From positions 46,691-110,690 of the forward strand of contig CADAAJ010000003.1 in assembly GCA_902785855.1 (NCBI GenBank): DNA of 64,000 bases. The letters are read 5' to 3'. The notes below the pieces were generated by a model, which saw only the letters and a program-made list of their open reading frames with translations, was not told the origin of the DNA and ran no database searches. Below are positions 1-8,726 of this stretch, in pieces. The stretch's first letter is position 1. Every line of letters begins with the position of its first letter. The stretch comes from an uncultured Methanobrevibacter sp. (GTDB lineage Archaea > Methanobacteriota > Methanobacteria > Methanobacteriales > Methanobacteriaceae). A program made the position numbers and the translations under genes.

Positions 1-630
1 TTTGTTGGTTTTAACACTATGACTCTTGCCGTTAACTTTAAATTTCACTGGATCCTTTTTTAAAAGATTTCCTTTTTTATCATAAAAAGTTGAATAATAA
101 GCACTTGGATTTTTATAGTATTTTGTCAGGTCATTAGATTTTATAGTACTTTTAATAGTTACTGTACTTTTTTTGCTTTGTTTTAGATAGTGTTTACTTC
201 CATCATATGTTGTTAATACGTTGTAGGTGCCACTATTAAAATTCAGATTTATTGATGCAGTTCCTTTTTTGTTGGTTATTTTAGTGTAGGTTGCTCCATT
301 TATAGATATTTTTACTTTCTGATTATCAATTCCTTTATTTTTAGAATCTTTTAAGGTTATAGTAAAATCATGTCCGTCTTTATAATACATTTTTACATCA
401 GGAGCATGTATTGTTACTTTCTTTTTTGAAGATTCTAATTTATCATTTTCTACTTTTTTTGCTTCAAGTTTCTGATTATTTTTTTCAACACTCATTTTAT
501 ATGATGTATGCGTTGAATCTTGTTGTTTAATTGTTTTTAATGTTTCATTATTACTTTCTGCTGCAGATACTGCAGTAATTAAAAAGAGAAATAGTAATAT
601 GAAACATATGGTGTTTATTTTCATGTTCAT
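1..630 (-). CDS. Adhesin-like surface protein, N-terminal part, runs off the left edge
   Basis: This is an open frame on the minus strand with no stop before the window edge, so only the N-terminal 210 residues are visible. It starts at ATG 630, 5 bases after a GGTAG element; ATGs at 645 and 624 are alternatives. The N-terminus is a signal peptide (hydrophobic ICFILLFLFLITAVSA, cut before AES). A charged linker follows, then Ig-like modules with motifs such as DVKMYYKDG and VNGKSHSVKTNK. The same modules form the C-terminal ends of the two giant adhesins at 45.7-53.3 kb, so I infer an exported wall-associated protein of that family. No beta-helix section is seen in this part. Its partner or ligand cannot be inferred. 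Confidence 0.75.
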   Translation of the reverse strand, partial: MNMKINTICFILLFLFLITAVSAAESNNETLKTIKQQDSTHTSYKMSVEKNNQKLEAKKVENDKLESSKKKVTIHAPDVKMYYKDGHDFTITLKDSKNKGIDNQKVKISINGATYTKITNKKGTASINLNFNSGTYNVLTTYDGSKHYLKQSKKSTVTIKSTIKSNDLTKYYKNPSAYYSTFYDKKGNLLKKDPVKFKVNGKSHSVKTNK

Positions 631-756
631 AATATCTACCTTCATGTTAATTTTTTTTATCAAATTAACGAGTATAGTATGATATCTGAACTATATAAAG
701 ATTAATTTTAAAATTAAATAGTAAAACACTTTTAAATTGAATTTAAGACTTAAATT

Positions 757-1407
757 TTAAGGATAAATTATAATAATGCACATATAGGTAAATTCACTTT
801 GAGCAATATCTTTCAATGTGGATTCAACAATTCTTTCATCGGGGTAACTTAACCTTTCACAAACTACAACTTTCCTTTCATCTTCAATTCCATTGTCAAG
901 TAAAAATTGTGCCATGTCTTTAACTTTTCTTGATGGTAAAGCAATTGTTATTTTTCCATTATTAATGACAGGTAAAATATCTTCTGTATTTTCTCTTCCA
1001 TGAAATGTCATAACATTGGCATTATCCCATTGAATATAAGTTTTTGCTGCTGCAAGCTGCAGGGAACTAATTCCGGGTATTACTTCAATATTTTCTTTTG
1101 GAAAATCTTTTTCTTTTGAAATTCTTAAAACAGTATTTAAAACTCCTGAAAAACCAGGATCTCCAGTTGATAATATTGATACAATATTGCCTTTGATTGC
1201 TAGTTCAACACCTTCTTCTAATTTGTCAACTAAATCTTTAACATTAAAAGCAATTTTTCCTTTAACATTTTCAAATAATTCAATGGCACGTGTACTTCCA
1301 ACAGTATAATCACTAATTTTCACGGTGTCAAGAGCTTTTTTAGTTAAATAATCTTCAGAACCCGGACCTATTCCTATAATATAAATTTTTCCAGTCATTT
1401 TAATCAT
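757..1407 (-). CDS. cbiE: Cobalt-precorrin-7 (C5)-methyltransferase CbiE
   Basis: This 216-residue protein has the tetrapyrrole methylase fold. It shows the N-terminal GIGPG motif (residues 12-16), STGDPGFSG (80-88), PGISS (111-115) and HGRE (136-139), which line the S-adenosylmethionine and substrate sites. CbiE methylates C5 of cobalt-precorrin-7 in anaerobic cobalamin synthesis. Methanogens need corrinoids for the Mtr methyltransferase. The length fits a stand-alone CbiE without the CbiT decarboxylase domain, and no other cobalamin gene adjoins it here. The start could also be the ATG at residue 4 (MTGKIY). No strong ribosome-binding site is seen. Confusion with another CbiE/F/H/L family member is possible but less likely given the motifs. 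Confidence 0.85.
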   Translation of the reverse strand: MIKMTGKIYIIGIGPGSEDYLTKKALDTVKISDYTVGSTRAIELFENVKGKIAFNVKDLVDKLEEGVELAIKGNIVSILSTGDPGFSGVLNTVLRISKEKDFPKENIEVIPGISSLQLAAAKTYIQWDNANVMTFHGRENTEDILPVINNGKITIALPSRKVKDMAQFLLDNGIEDERKVVVCERLSYPDERIVESTLKDIAQSEFTYMCIIIIYP

Positions 1408-1527
1408 TAAGTTCTATTTTGTTAATTAAATTTAGAATTTTATCATATAAAAGAATTTTTAACAGCTGGTTTTTAAGTTACAAAAATAAGATATTTCTGA
1501 AATTTTTGATTATTGGCTTTCAAGGAT

Positions 1528-2376
1528 TTAATTTTTATTTTTCAGATTAATAATTGTAATTTCAGGTTTACAATTAATTCTAATTCTAAACGAATTAGTT
1601 CCAAGACCTTTACTTGTGTATTGAATCATATCTCCTACTTTATAAATTCCAACAGGATATTTGTAGGAATTAGGTCCTCTAAGGGGTGCTGTATCAACTT
1701 TTGGAATGATTAATTGTCCTCCATGGGAATGGCCAGATATTTGCAAATCAAATAAATTTGTTTGTGACGATTCCTCAGCAAAATCGGGTTCATGTGCAAG
1801 TAGAATACTTGGAATATCTTTTTCAAGTTTTGCAATTACTTTATCCAAATTATCTGCACAGACAGTACAGCTGTCAACACCTGCAAGATTAATTTTATCT
1901 TCACCTCTGCTTAATACACGTGAATCATTACTTAAATTAATAATACCGCTTTGCTTGAAAATATCGGTAACAATTTTTGATCCCATCCAATGATCATGAT
2001 TTCCCAAGACTGCAAATTTACCATCACAGTCTCTTAATTTTTGCATTGATTTTTTAAAGGCTAATTTATAATCATCAATAACATATGAGAAATAATCTCC
2101 AGTTAATGTAATTATATCGAAATCTAAAGTATTCACATAATCAATAAGTTCATCTAAATATTCGGGGGTTATCCATTGACCTAAATGAATGTCTGTTAAA
2201 TTTAAAATTTTAAAATCTTCGAAATTTTTACCTAAATTATTTATCATAATGTCAATTTCAACTAAATCAATTTTATTTTCATTAAACTTTTTTTCAGGTA
2301 GTGCTAATGTCATTGCATCTTGTATTGATTGTCTTAGCCACATTCCTTTAGGTTTGTCTATATCATTATCTTTCAT
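1528..2376 (-). CDS. Calcineurin-like metallophosphoesterase (YkuE/YaeI type)
   Basis: This 282-residue protein carries the full metallophosphoesterase metal-binding set: TDIHLG (61-66), LTGDY (91-95), GNHDHW (125-130), a histidine in LLAHEPDF (about 195) and SGHSHGG (214-220). These bind a two-metal centre that hydrolyses phosphomonoesters or phosphodiesters. The motif spacing resembles the YkuE/YaeI branch, which in bacteria acts at the membrane. No transmembrane segment or signal peptide is visible, so this protein is probably cytosolic. The substrate cannot be told from the sequence. The gene stands alone and is divergent from the GTPase gene at 2440. Confidence 0.85.
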   Translation of the reverse strand: MKDNDIDKPKGMWLRQSIQDAMTLALPEKKFNENKIDLVEIDIMINNLGKNFEDFKILNLTDIHLGQWITPEYLDELIDYVNTLDFDIITLTGDYFSYVIDDYKLAFKKSMQKLRDCDGKFAVLGNHDHWMGSKIVTDIFKQSGIINLSNDSRVLSRGEDKINLAGVDSCTVCADNLDKVIAKLEKDIPSILLAHEPDFAEESSQTNLFDLQISGHSHGGQLIIPKVDTAPLRGPNSYKYPVGIYKVGDMIQYTSKGLGTNSFRIRINCKPEITIINLKNKN

Positions 2377-2439
2377 TGATATTATATTATTTTCTGAAAC
2401 TATTTATAATTTTAAAAACAAATATTAAAGATGATTATT

Positions 2440-3630
2440 ATGCTTCAAATTGCTGTTACTGGAAAACCAAATGTAGGGAAATCCTCTTTTTTCAATTCTG
2501 CAACAGCATCTAGTGTTGAAATGGCTAATTATCCATTTACAACTATCGATGCTAATAAAGCTGTTGCTCATGTAATAAAGGATTGTCCATGTCAAGAGTT
2601 AGATGTTACTTGTAATCCTAGAAATTCTATTTGTCGTGATGGGAAAAGATTACTTCCTATTGAATTAATTGATGTTGCAGGTTTAGTTCCTGGAGCACAT
2701 GAAGGTAAAGGATTAGGTAATAAATTTTTAGATGATTTAATGCAGGCTAAAGTATTCATTCATGTTATTGATGCTTCAGGTTCTACAAATATTGAAGGAA
2801 ATCCTGTAGACCCTGGAAGTCATGATCCTCTTGAAGATATTGAATTTTTAGAAGAAGAAATTGTAATGTGGATGTATGGAATTTTATCCAGAAACTGGGT
2901 TAGACTTATAAGAAAAGTTGGTGCTGAGCATTTAGATATTTCAAAAGTATTATTTGACCAGTTATCTGGTACAGGAATAGCTATTGAAGATATTATTGAA
3001 GCTAAAAGAAATATTGAACCTGATTATAATAAATGGGAGGAAGAAGATTTAATAGAACTTACTCGAAATATTTTACACATTGCTAAACCTATGATGATTG
3101 TTGCAAATAAAGCTGACCTTCCAACTTCTGCTGATAATATTAAAAGAATAAAAGAAAAATTCCCTAATGTAATTCCAGCTTCTGCTGAATCAGAAATTGC
3201 TCTTGTAAAAGCAGCTGAAGCAGGTTTAATTAGTTATTTACCGGGTGATGATCATTTTGATATTCTTCAAAAAGATAAATTAAATGAAAATCAGTTAAAA
3301 GCTTTGGAATATATTCAAACTAATATTTTGGATGTTTATGGAAGTACTGGTATTCAAGATGCTTTAAATTATGGTATTTTTGAATTATTGGATAATATTG
3401 TTGTATATCCTGTTCAGGACGAACATAAATATACAGACCAAAAAGGTAATGTGTTACCGGATGGTATTTTAGTTCCAAAAGGTTCAAATCCTCGTGAATT
3501 AGCATATTTGGTTCATTCAGATATCGGTGATAATTTTATGCATGCTGTTGATGCAAGATCACACATGCGTGTAGCTAGTGATTATGAATTAAAAGATGGG
3601 GACATTATTAGTATTGTAACAAAAGGTTAA
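2440..3630 (+). CDS. YchF/Obg-like GTP-binding protein with TGS domain
   Basis: A translation-factor class (TRAFAC) GTPase of 396 residues. The P-loop GKPNVGKSS is at residues 8-16, the switch region has PFTTIDAN, the G3 motif is [14 protein letters not shown] and the G4 motif is NKAD. The C-terminal 80 residues form a TGS domain, ending in the typical [11 protein letters not shown]. This is the archaeal YchF-like branch, about 390 residues, thought to bind ribosomes or tRNA; the exact role is not settled. I chose ATG 2440 over the in-frame ATG at 2431 because the preceding GATGATTATT matches the GTGATTATT-ATG leader of other genes here, such as truD. Confidence 0.9.
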   Translation: MLQIAVTGKPNVGKSSFFNSATASSVEMANYPFTTIDANKAVAHVIKDCPCQELDVTCNPRNSICRDGKRLLPIELIDVAGLVPGAHEGKGLGNKFLDDLMQAKVFIHVIDASGSTNIEGNPVDPGSHDPLEDIEFLEEEIVMWMYGILSRNWVRLIRKVGAEHLDISKVLFDQLSGTGIAIEDIIEAKRNIEPDYNKWEEEDLIELTRNILHIAKPMMIVANKADLPTSADNIKRIKEKFPNVIPASAESEIALVKAAEAGLISYLPGDDHFDILQKDKLNENQLKALEYIQTNILDVYGSTGIQDALNYGIFELLDNIVVYPVQDEHKYTDQKGNVLPDGILVPKGSNPRELAYLVHSDIGDNFMHAVDARSHMRVASDYELKDGDIISIVTKG

Positions 3631-3648
3631 TTCTACTTTGGTGTTTAT

Positions 3649-3963
3649 ATGAAAAAAGTCAAAATCACTGTTGTGAAAAAAGTAAGACATGATGATTTGA
3701 TTGAGAAATATGAAAATCCCTTAGAACATGAATGTGATGTTGAAGTAGGGGATGTTTTCATTGCCAATGGTTGGGTTAAACCAGATAATTTTTGTGACAG
3801 TGCGTGGGAAAGTATTTCTTCTTTTGTAATGGCTTTATCATATGGCGCTGAAGATTTATATGATGGTTGGATGAAAAATAAAAAATCTGCAATGATTTCT
3901 TGTAATGATGGTTTTAGACCGGTCAGTTTTCTTTTAGAAACTTTAGATGAGGATTCCAATTAA
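3649..3963 (+). CDS. TIGR04076 family protein
   Basis: A 104-residue protein matching the small TIGR04076 family as I know it. It has an N-terminal KVKITVVKK strand, a central FCDSAWESISSFVMALSYGA segment, and a cysteine near the end in ISCNDGFRPVSF. Conserved cysteines and acidic residues suggest metal or cofactor binding, but no activity is established for the family. It follows the GTPase gene by 18 bases on the same strand and is probably co-transcribed with it. A strong hairpin right after the stop probably ends this transcript. Confidence 0.75.
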   Translation: MKKVKITVVKKVRHDDLIEKYENPLEHECDVEVGDVFIANGWVKPDNFCDSAWESISSFVMALSYGAEDLYDGWMKNKKSAMISCNDGFRPVSFLLETLDEDSN

Positions 3964-3983
3964 TAATCTTGTTTTTAGTTTAA

Positions 3984-4006
3984 TTGAAGAGTAATTAACT
4001 CTTCAA
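3984..4006. terminator. Perfect 9-bp hairpin between convergent genes
   Basis: TTGAAGAGT (3984-3992) pairs exactly with ACTCTTCAA (3998-4006) around a 5-base loop. It lies between the plus-strand TIGR04076 gene and the minus-strand gene whose stop codon it overlaps, so it may serve transcripts from both sides. Hairpin terminators are not the rule in archaea, so its function is inferred. Confidence 0.55.
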
Positions 4007-4452
4007 TCAATATCAATATAATCTTCATCTTCAGTTATAAAATCCACATCACTAATTAGTATGATTTTATTCATCTTTGGACCTAAAGATTTTTTTTCTT
4101 TAACATAACAGTCACAAATATCATATATTGTTGTATGTGATTCATTACGGATTGGTAATTTTACTGCATCACTTTCAGTTAATATAAAATATGCATCTTC
4201 TGATGGGAAAACAATATAATTTCCTTTTAATGATTCAAGCCATTTTACAGTAGTCTTATTGTGTTCGGTAAAATTAGGATTTACTTTAACATCTTTAATA
4301 AATTCATCTAATGGTATTGGATGATCGACACATATGGATACTTCTTTTTTATCGTATATGTCAGTATTTTCCTGCATATAGCTTATAGTAACAGATAATA
4401 TTAATATTATACTTAAAACTAATATAATAATATGCACTGATCTTTTATTCAT
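4003..4452 (-). CDS. Hypothetical membrane-anchored protein
   Basis: I do not recognise this 149-residue protein. Residues 7-27 form one hydrophobic segment (IIILVLSIILILSVTISYM) after a short basic start, so it is either a signal anchor or an uncleaved signal peptide. The remainder is acidic and hydrophilic with three cysteines, including the pair in DICDCYV near residue 112, and ends in a run of acidic residues (EDEDYIDID). The start is supported by GGTG six bases upstream. The domain most likely faces the outside of the cell. It stands between a convergent neighbour and a co-directional redox-type protein, with no operon evidence. Confidence 0.6.
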   Translation of the reverse strand: MNKRSVHIIILVLSIILILSVTISYMQENTDIYDKKEVSICVDHPIPLDEFIKDVKVNPNFTEHNKTTVKWLESLKGNYIVFPSEDAYFILTESDAVKLPIRNESHTTIYDICDCYVKEKKSLGPKMNKIILISDVDFITEDEDYIDID

Positions 4453-4548
4453 TGTTTACACCTTAATCTATATTTTCAATAAATATAGTATGTATCTTAA
4501 ATTTATTTTTAATTAATAAAGTTTATATTTTTTTTCTTTTCATTGATT

Positions 4549-4947
4549 TTATTTATTTGATAAATCTGCAAAATTATTTGCAATAAAAACACAACAATCA
4601 ACACAGGGTGATTTATCTGTTCCATTTTTACTTATTTTATCACATCTAACTGTTCCATATTCATTTTTAAATATAGTGAATAATTCTTTAGCATTTGATT
4701 TAATTTCAGTAATATTATTAAAAATTAATCCATTTGCGATTAATGCGCCAGTTAAAGCACCACAAGTTCCTTCATCAAAGGTTCCTCCCATTCCTCCTGC
4801 AAATCCACATGCTATTTTGGTCATTTCTTTTTGAGTAATATCAATATCAGCAGTTTCACACAATCCAATCAATGTTGACTCTGAACAACTTTTAGATTTT
4901 CTATACTCTCTTATTTTTTCTTCTAAAATTTTTTTATCAATTCCCAT
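4549..4947 (-). CDS. C_GCAxxG_C_C family (redox-type) protein
   Basis: A 132-residue protein of the C_GCAxxG_C_C family. The conserved cysteines are in KSCSESTL (about 20), IACGFAGGMGG (about 47) and GTCGALTGAL (about 62), with a C-terminal cluster VRCDK...SPCVDCC. The family is widespread in anaerobes and is thought to bind a metal or act in redox reactions. In some proteins it is a domain next to oxidoreductases, but no substrate is known. The start ATG follows AGGAGAG by about 5 bases. The length is normal for a stand-alone member. Confidence 0.8.
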   Translation of the reverse strand: MGIDKKILEEKIREYRKSKSCSESTLIGLCETADIDITQKEMTKIACGFAGGMGGTFDEGTCGALTGALIANGLIFNNITEIKSNAKELFTIFKNEYGTVRCDKISKNGTDKSPCVDCCVFIANNFADLSNK

Positions 4948-5026
4948 TACTATCTCTCCTAATTAATTATATTAACAAAGAATTTTAAATATTTATTTAT
5001 TAATTATTTTGTGAGTTGATAAAAAA

Positions 5027-6097
5027 ATGCATCCAAGACCAAGTCCGATTGCAGCATCGCTTTATACTTTAAGAGACATGAATGTAGATGTTATTGTTAT
5101 GCATGGTCCAAATGGTTGTTGTTTTAGAACAGCCAGACTTTTAGAAAGTGATGGTGTAAGAGTTTTAACAACAGCGATGGCTGAAAATGATTTTATTTTA
5201 GGGGCTTCCCAAAAACTTGAAGAAACTTTAATTAAAGCTTATGACATGTTTGAACCTAATTTGATGGGTGTTGTAGGTACTTGTGCCAGTATGATTATTG
5301 GTGAAGATTTAAAAGAAGCTATAGCTAATGCTGATTTACCATGCACTGTTATTCCTGTTGAATCTCACGGAGGTTCTGGTGAAGGTGATAATACTGTAGG
5401 TGCAATCATGGTTCTAGAATCAGCAGTTGAATGTGATGTAATTCCACAGAACGAAGCAAATCGTCAAATTCAAATGCTTGAAAAAGCAACAGATGTTGAA
5501 AAAACTCGTGGAATGGCACAAGGAAAATATATTAAACCAAATTTTGGTGATTCAAAAGAAAAAGTGGCTAAAATAGTTGTAAATTATATTAATGATGGTA
5601 AAAAAGTTGCATTTGTACATAATGCTAAAAAAGAGACATCTTATTTATTTGCTGATATTATTAATTTTGATTATAATGATATCAATAAGGATAATAAGCC
5701 TATAATTGTAGCTAATTTGGATGAAAATATTGGTTTACCAAGAATTAAATCTCATGCTAAAAATATTACAAAAGAATTACCAATGGATATTGATTGCATT
5801 ACTGGAGGTTTGGATGAATATCCGGTAACTGCTAATGTTGCTGCAGATTATTTAAAAGATAAAGATTTGGATTTAATTGTAGTATTTGGGGTTCCTCATG
5901 CATTTCCTATTGAGGATTTTGACGTGGAATCTGTTGCAATTACTGACGGGCCACGTTTAGTTGAACCTTTAAGAGATTTAGGTTATACTCATGTTGTTGC
6001 AGAACTTGATGCACATTCAAAAACTCTTGGTACTGAAGAAATTGTATTTTCTGATTTTGGTGGAATGATTAGAGCAGCTATAGAGTGGTTAGAATGA
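5027..6097 (+). CDS. cfbD: Ni-sirohydrochlorin a,c-diamide reductive cyclase catalytic subunit CfbD
   Basis: A NifD-like protein of 356 residues. The N-terminus [17 protein letters not shown] and the segments [15 protein letters not shown] and [14 protein letters not shown] are characteristic of CfbD. With the NifH-like CfbC it performs the six-electron reduction and ring closure that makes 15,17(3)-seco-F430-17(3)-acid on the way to coenzyme F430, the nickel cofactor of methyl-coenzyme M reductase. Cysteines in NGCC and GTCAS are candidate Fe-S ligands. The protein is shorter than nitrogenase NifD, as expected for the family. The gene shares four bases with hisH (ATGA), suggesting coupling. 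cfbC and the other cfb genes are not in the window. Confidence 0.93.
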   Translation: MHPRPSPIAASLYTLRDMNVDVIVMHGPNGCCFRTARLLESDGVRVLTTAMAENDFILGASQKLEETLIKAYDMFEPNLMGVVGTCASMIIGEDLKEAIANADLPCTVIPVESHGGSGEGDNTVGAIMVLESAVECDVIPQNEANRQIQMLEKATDVEKTRGMAQGKYIKPNFGDSKEKVAKIVVNYINDGKKVAFVHNAKKETSYLFADIINFDYNDINKDNKPIIVANLDENIGLPRIKSHAKNITKELPMDIDCITGGLDEYPVTANVAADYLKDKDLDLIVVFGVPHAFPIEDFDVESVAITDGPRLVEPLRDLGYTHVVAELDAHSKTLGTEEIVFSDFGGMIRAAIEWLE

Positions 6098-6690
6098 TTA
6101 CAATAATTGATTATAAAAGTGGAAATTTAAAAAGTATTTCCAATGGTTTTAAAAAAATTGGTGCAGATTATCAAATCACTGATGATGAAGAAATTATTGC
6201 AAATAGTGATTATTTAGTTTTACCAGGTGTTGGCGCTTTTGGAAGTGCAATGGATAATTTAAATCCATTTAAAAAAGTTATTAAAGAACATGTGGCTTGT
6301 GATAAACCTTTTTTAGGAGTTTGTCTTGGTCAACAAGTACTTATGGGTTCAAGTGAAGAAGCTCCTGGTGTTGAAGGACTAAATTTATTCAAAGGTCATG
6401 CAGAAAAGTTGCCTGAAGGTGTTAAAATACCTCATATGGGATGGAATAAATTAAAAGTAACTAACTCTTCACCAATATTGGATGGTATTGATGGGGAATA
6501 TTTTTATTTTGTACATTCATATCACGTTGTTCCAGATGATGACGAAATAATTGCAGGTGTTTGTGATTATGGAGAAGAAATTGTATCAAGTTTATCTCAA
6601 AACAATTTATTTTCAACTCAATTTCATCCAGAAAAAAGCGGTAAAGTCGGATTAAAAATCTTAAAAAATTTCACTAACTTGGAGATATAA
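6094..6690 (+). CDS. hisH: Imidazole glycerol phosphate synthase subunit HisH
   Basis: A class I glutamine amidotransferase of 198 residues. The nucleophile elbow is [11 protein letters not shown], with the catalytic Cys near residue 77, and the C-terminal catalytic pair is in [10 protein letters not shown]. It supplies ammonia to HisF for forming imidazole glycerol phosphate and AICAR in histidine synthesis. I take ATG 6094, in the ATGA overlap with cfbD, rather than the GTG nine bases upstream, because [11 protein letters not shown] is the usual HisH N-terminus. No other his gene is nearby. Placement next to cfbD and an AIR-synthase-like gene is probably a methanobacterial gene order, not a pathway link. 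Confidence 0.93.
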   Translation: MITIIDYKSGNLKSISNGFKKIGADYQITDDEEIIANSDYLVLPGVGAFGSAMDNLNPFKKVIKEHVACDKPFLGVCLGQQVLMGSSEEAPGVEGLNLFKGHAEKLPEGVKIPHMGWNKLKVTNSSPILDGIDGEYFYFVHSYHVVPDDDEIIAGVCDYGEEIVSSLSQNNLFSTQFHPEKSGKVGLKILKNFTNLEI

Positions 6691-6692
6691 AA

Positions 6693-8057
6693 ATGGATAT
6701 TGAAGGTTTTGTAAGAGCAAGAATGGATAATTACTCATTCGAGGAGTTAACAGATTTATTGGCTGTTCGAATAAGAGAATATAAGAATATTTCAGAGGAT
6801 AATTCCAAAGAAATGGCAAAAGCAGTAATTGATGAAGTTTCCACTACATTAAAACTTAATGAAACTGATGATGATTTTTTAAAAGAAATTGTTGATGTTA
6901 ATAAGGCTGATGTGTTGATGGGGGAAATGGGAGTTGGTTCTCGTGGAGCAGGTGATTTCTTTGTTCACAGAAAAATTGCAGAAATTGTAGCTTCAACTAA
7001 TACTGCATCATTAGTTAATCCATCAGAACAGGATGATGGAGGTGTTGTAAAAGCACCTGTTATGAATGATGAGGTTTATATTACAACTGCTGTTGATGGA
7101 ATTCATTCAAGATTAAGTGAATATCCATTTTTAGGGGGTTTTCATGTAACTCGAGCAACATTAAGAGATGTCTGTGTAATGGGAGCAGATCCTGTAGCTA
7201 TTTTAAGTGATGTTCATTTGGCAGATGATGGAGATGTTGCTAAAATATTTGATTTCACAGCAGGGGTTGCAGCTGTTTCTGAACTTGTTGATGTGCCAAT
7301 CGTTGCAGGAAGTACCTTACGTGTTGGTGGAGATATGGTTTTAGGAGATAGATTTGTTTCTGCTGTTGGAAGTGTTGGTGTTTCACCATATCCTCCTACT
7401 GCAAGAAAAGGAGCTACAAAAGATGATGTTATTTTGTTAACAGAAGGTTCTGGTGGAGGAACAATAACAACTACTGCATTATATAATGGATTTTTTGATG
7501 TTGTATGGGATACTATGAATGTAAACTTTGTTCAGGCTTCACATGCTTTGTTTGAAGCTGACCTTGTTAAAGATATTCATGCAATGACTGATGTTACAAA
7601 TGGAGGTCTTAGAGGTGATGCTCATGAAATTTCAAATACAACTGGTGTTGGTTTAGAATTTTATGAAAAAGAAATCAGAAACATGGTTGCTCCGAATGTA
7701 TTGAATATGCTTGAAACTTTAAATATTGATCCTTTAGGTGTTTCTACTGATTCATTAATGTTAATTGTACCTCCTGATATTGTCAGTGATGTTAAAAAAG
7801 CTGTTGGTAAGTATGATGTTGCAATTTCTGAAATTGGTCAGGTTAACACATCAGGTGAACCAATATTAATTAAAGAAGATGGATCAGATGAAAAATTAGT
7901 TCCTTTATTTAGAGAAGCTGCTTATACTAAAATTAAAAAATTAGTTGGTGAAACAACTCCTGAAGACTTTGAAGATATGAAAGAAAAAGTTCAAAAGGCT
8001 TCCGATGCAGCCATTGCTAAAAAGGAAAAGGTTATAGATTATATTAACAAAAATTAA
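6693..8057 (+). CDS. AIR synthase-related (PurM/SelD/HypE superfamily) protein
   Basis: A 454-residue member of the PurM superfamily, whose enzymes bind ATP and a second substrate in a dimer. The N-terminal half has the glycine-rich VGSRGAGDFFVHRKIAEI, the acidic ATP/Mg site TTAVDGIHSRLSEYPFLGGF, and VMGADPVAILSDVHLAD. The C-terminal half has MTDVTNGGLRGDAHEIS. Methanogens carry several such proteins annotated as AIR synthase related, and the substrate of this one is unknown to me. The extra N-terminal 70 residues and a helical C-terminal tail set it apart from PurM (about 340 residues). It follows hisH by two bases, so it is in the cfbD-hisH transcription unit. Confidence 0.8.
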   Translation: MDIEGFVRARMDNYSFEELTDLLAVRIREYKNISEDNSKEMAKAVIDEVSTTLKLNETDDDFLKEIVDVNKADVLMGEMGVGSRGAGDFFVHRKIAEIVASTNTASLVNPSEQDDGGVVKAPVMNDEVYITTAVDGIHSRLSEYPFLGGFHVTRATLRDVCVMGADPVAILSDVHLADDGDVAKIFDFTAGVAAVSELVDVPIVAGSTLRVGGDMVLGDRFVSAVGSVGVSPYPPTARKGATKDDVILLTEGSGGGTITTTALYNGFFDVVWDTMNVNFVQASHALFEADLVKDIHAMTDVTNGGLRGDAHEISNTTGVGLEFYEKEIRNMVAPNVLNMLETLNIDPLGVSTDSLMLIVPPDIVSDVKKAVGKYDVAISEIGQVNTSGEPILIKEDGSDEKLVPLFREAAYTKIKKLVGETTPEDFEDMKEKVQKASDAAIAKKEKVIDYINKN

Positions 8058-8069
8058 ATTATTTTTTTT

Positions 8070-8107
8070 AAAGTGTGATTTTTCATAAAAACACATTTTC
8101 ACACTTT
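8070..8107. repeat. Inverted repeat after the AIR-synthase-like gene
   Basis: AAAGTGTGA (8070-8078) is matched perfectly by TCACACTTT (8099-8107), and the loop can itself fold through ATTTTT/AAAAA. A T-run sits just upstream at 8062-8069. It could be a transcript end for the cfbD operon or a processing structure. It lies just before the promoter of the next gene. Confidence 0.5.
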
Positions 8108-8144
8108 GAAATTTTTTATAAATTTTAACATACAATTTTTTAAT

Positions 8145-8582
8145 ATGTTAGATAATAAAGGTTCATTTTATATTATAGATGGTATTTTAGCTATTTTATT
8201 ACTTTTAGTTGCATTATTGATTGTAAATTCTGTGTTTGTCTATCCTAATCAAGAATATTCGTATGAAACTAATGATATTAGGAATGCACAGGATATTATG
8301 GAATTATTAAGTGGAAAAATTGATTTTAATGATAGAACTTTCATAGGAGATATTTCTGAAATTTTAAAAGATGGTGAAAACTCAAAAGAATCAATTGATA
8401 AGGTTTCAAAAATTTCAAAAAATAAATTAGATTCATATAATCTTAAAAATTATAAATTTTGTGAAAATAATATTTTAAAAGGTGAAGTTTTAGCTTCATC
8501 TGGCAATTATAATAATGCACAAAATGTTTCGGTTGCTATAAGAACATATGGTGATTATTCATATTCTTTATATTTATGGTAA
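8145..8582 (+). CDS. Pilin-like or single-pass membrane protein of unknown function
   Basis: A 145-residue protein. Its N-terminus, MLDNKGSFYIIDG followed by a long run of hydrophobic residues (ILAILLLLVALLIV), resembles type IV prepilin-like signal sequences: a charged leader, then glycine-serine, an acidic residue near +6 and a hydrophobic helix. The remainder is hydrophilic. I chose ATG 8145 because a TATA-like TTTTTTATAAATT lies about 25 bases upstream and no ribosome-binding site is seen, so the transcript is probably leaderless. A longer frame starts at 8106, but its extra residues would break the leader. The function is unknown; assignment to pilins rests on the N-terminal pattern only. 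Confidence 0.55.
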   Translation: MLDNKGSFYIIDGILAILLLLVALLIVNSVFVYPNQEYSYETNDIRNAQDIMELLSGKIDFNDRTFIGDISEILKDGENSKESIDKVSKISKNKLDSYNLKNYKFCENNILKGEVLASSGNYNNAQNVSVAIRTYGDYSYSLYLW

Positions 8583-8633
8583 TTATTAAATAGTATAAAA
8601 ATTATATATTCTATTGTTATCTTATTTTGTTTA

Positions 8634-8707
8634 GCCCTGGTGGTGTAGTTTGGATAACACATGGGACTGCGGATCCCATTCCCCGGGTTCAAATCCCGGC
8701 CAGGGCA
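8634..8707 (+). tRNA. tRNA-Arg (anticodon GCG)
   Basis: The cloverleaf folds by eye. The acceptor stem is GCCCTGG/CCAGGGC with discriminator A. The anticodon stem is TGGGA/TCCCA around loop CTGCGGA, giving anticodon GCG (codons CGC/CGU). The T arm contains GGGTTCAAATCCC. There is no intron and no encoded CCA. Confidence 0.95.
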
Positions 8708-8726
8708 TTATTATTCCGTGATTATT

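Noticed and set aside
8661..8726. Upstream extension of truD
   Set aside because: It would read through the second half of tRNA-Arg and lacks a ribosome-binding site; ATG 8727 has one and fits the family.
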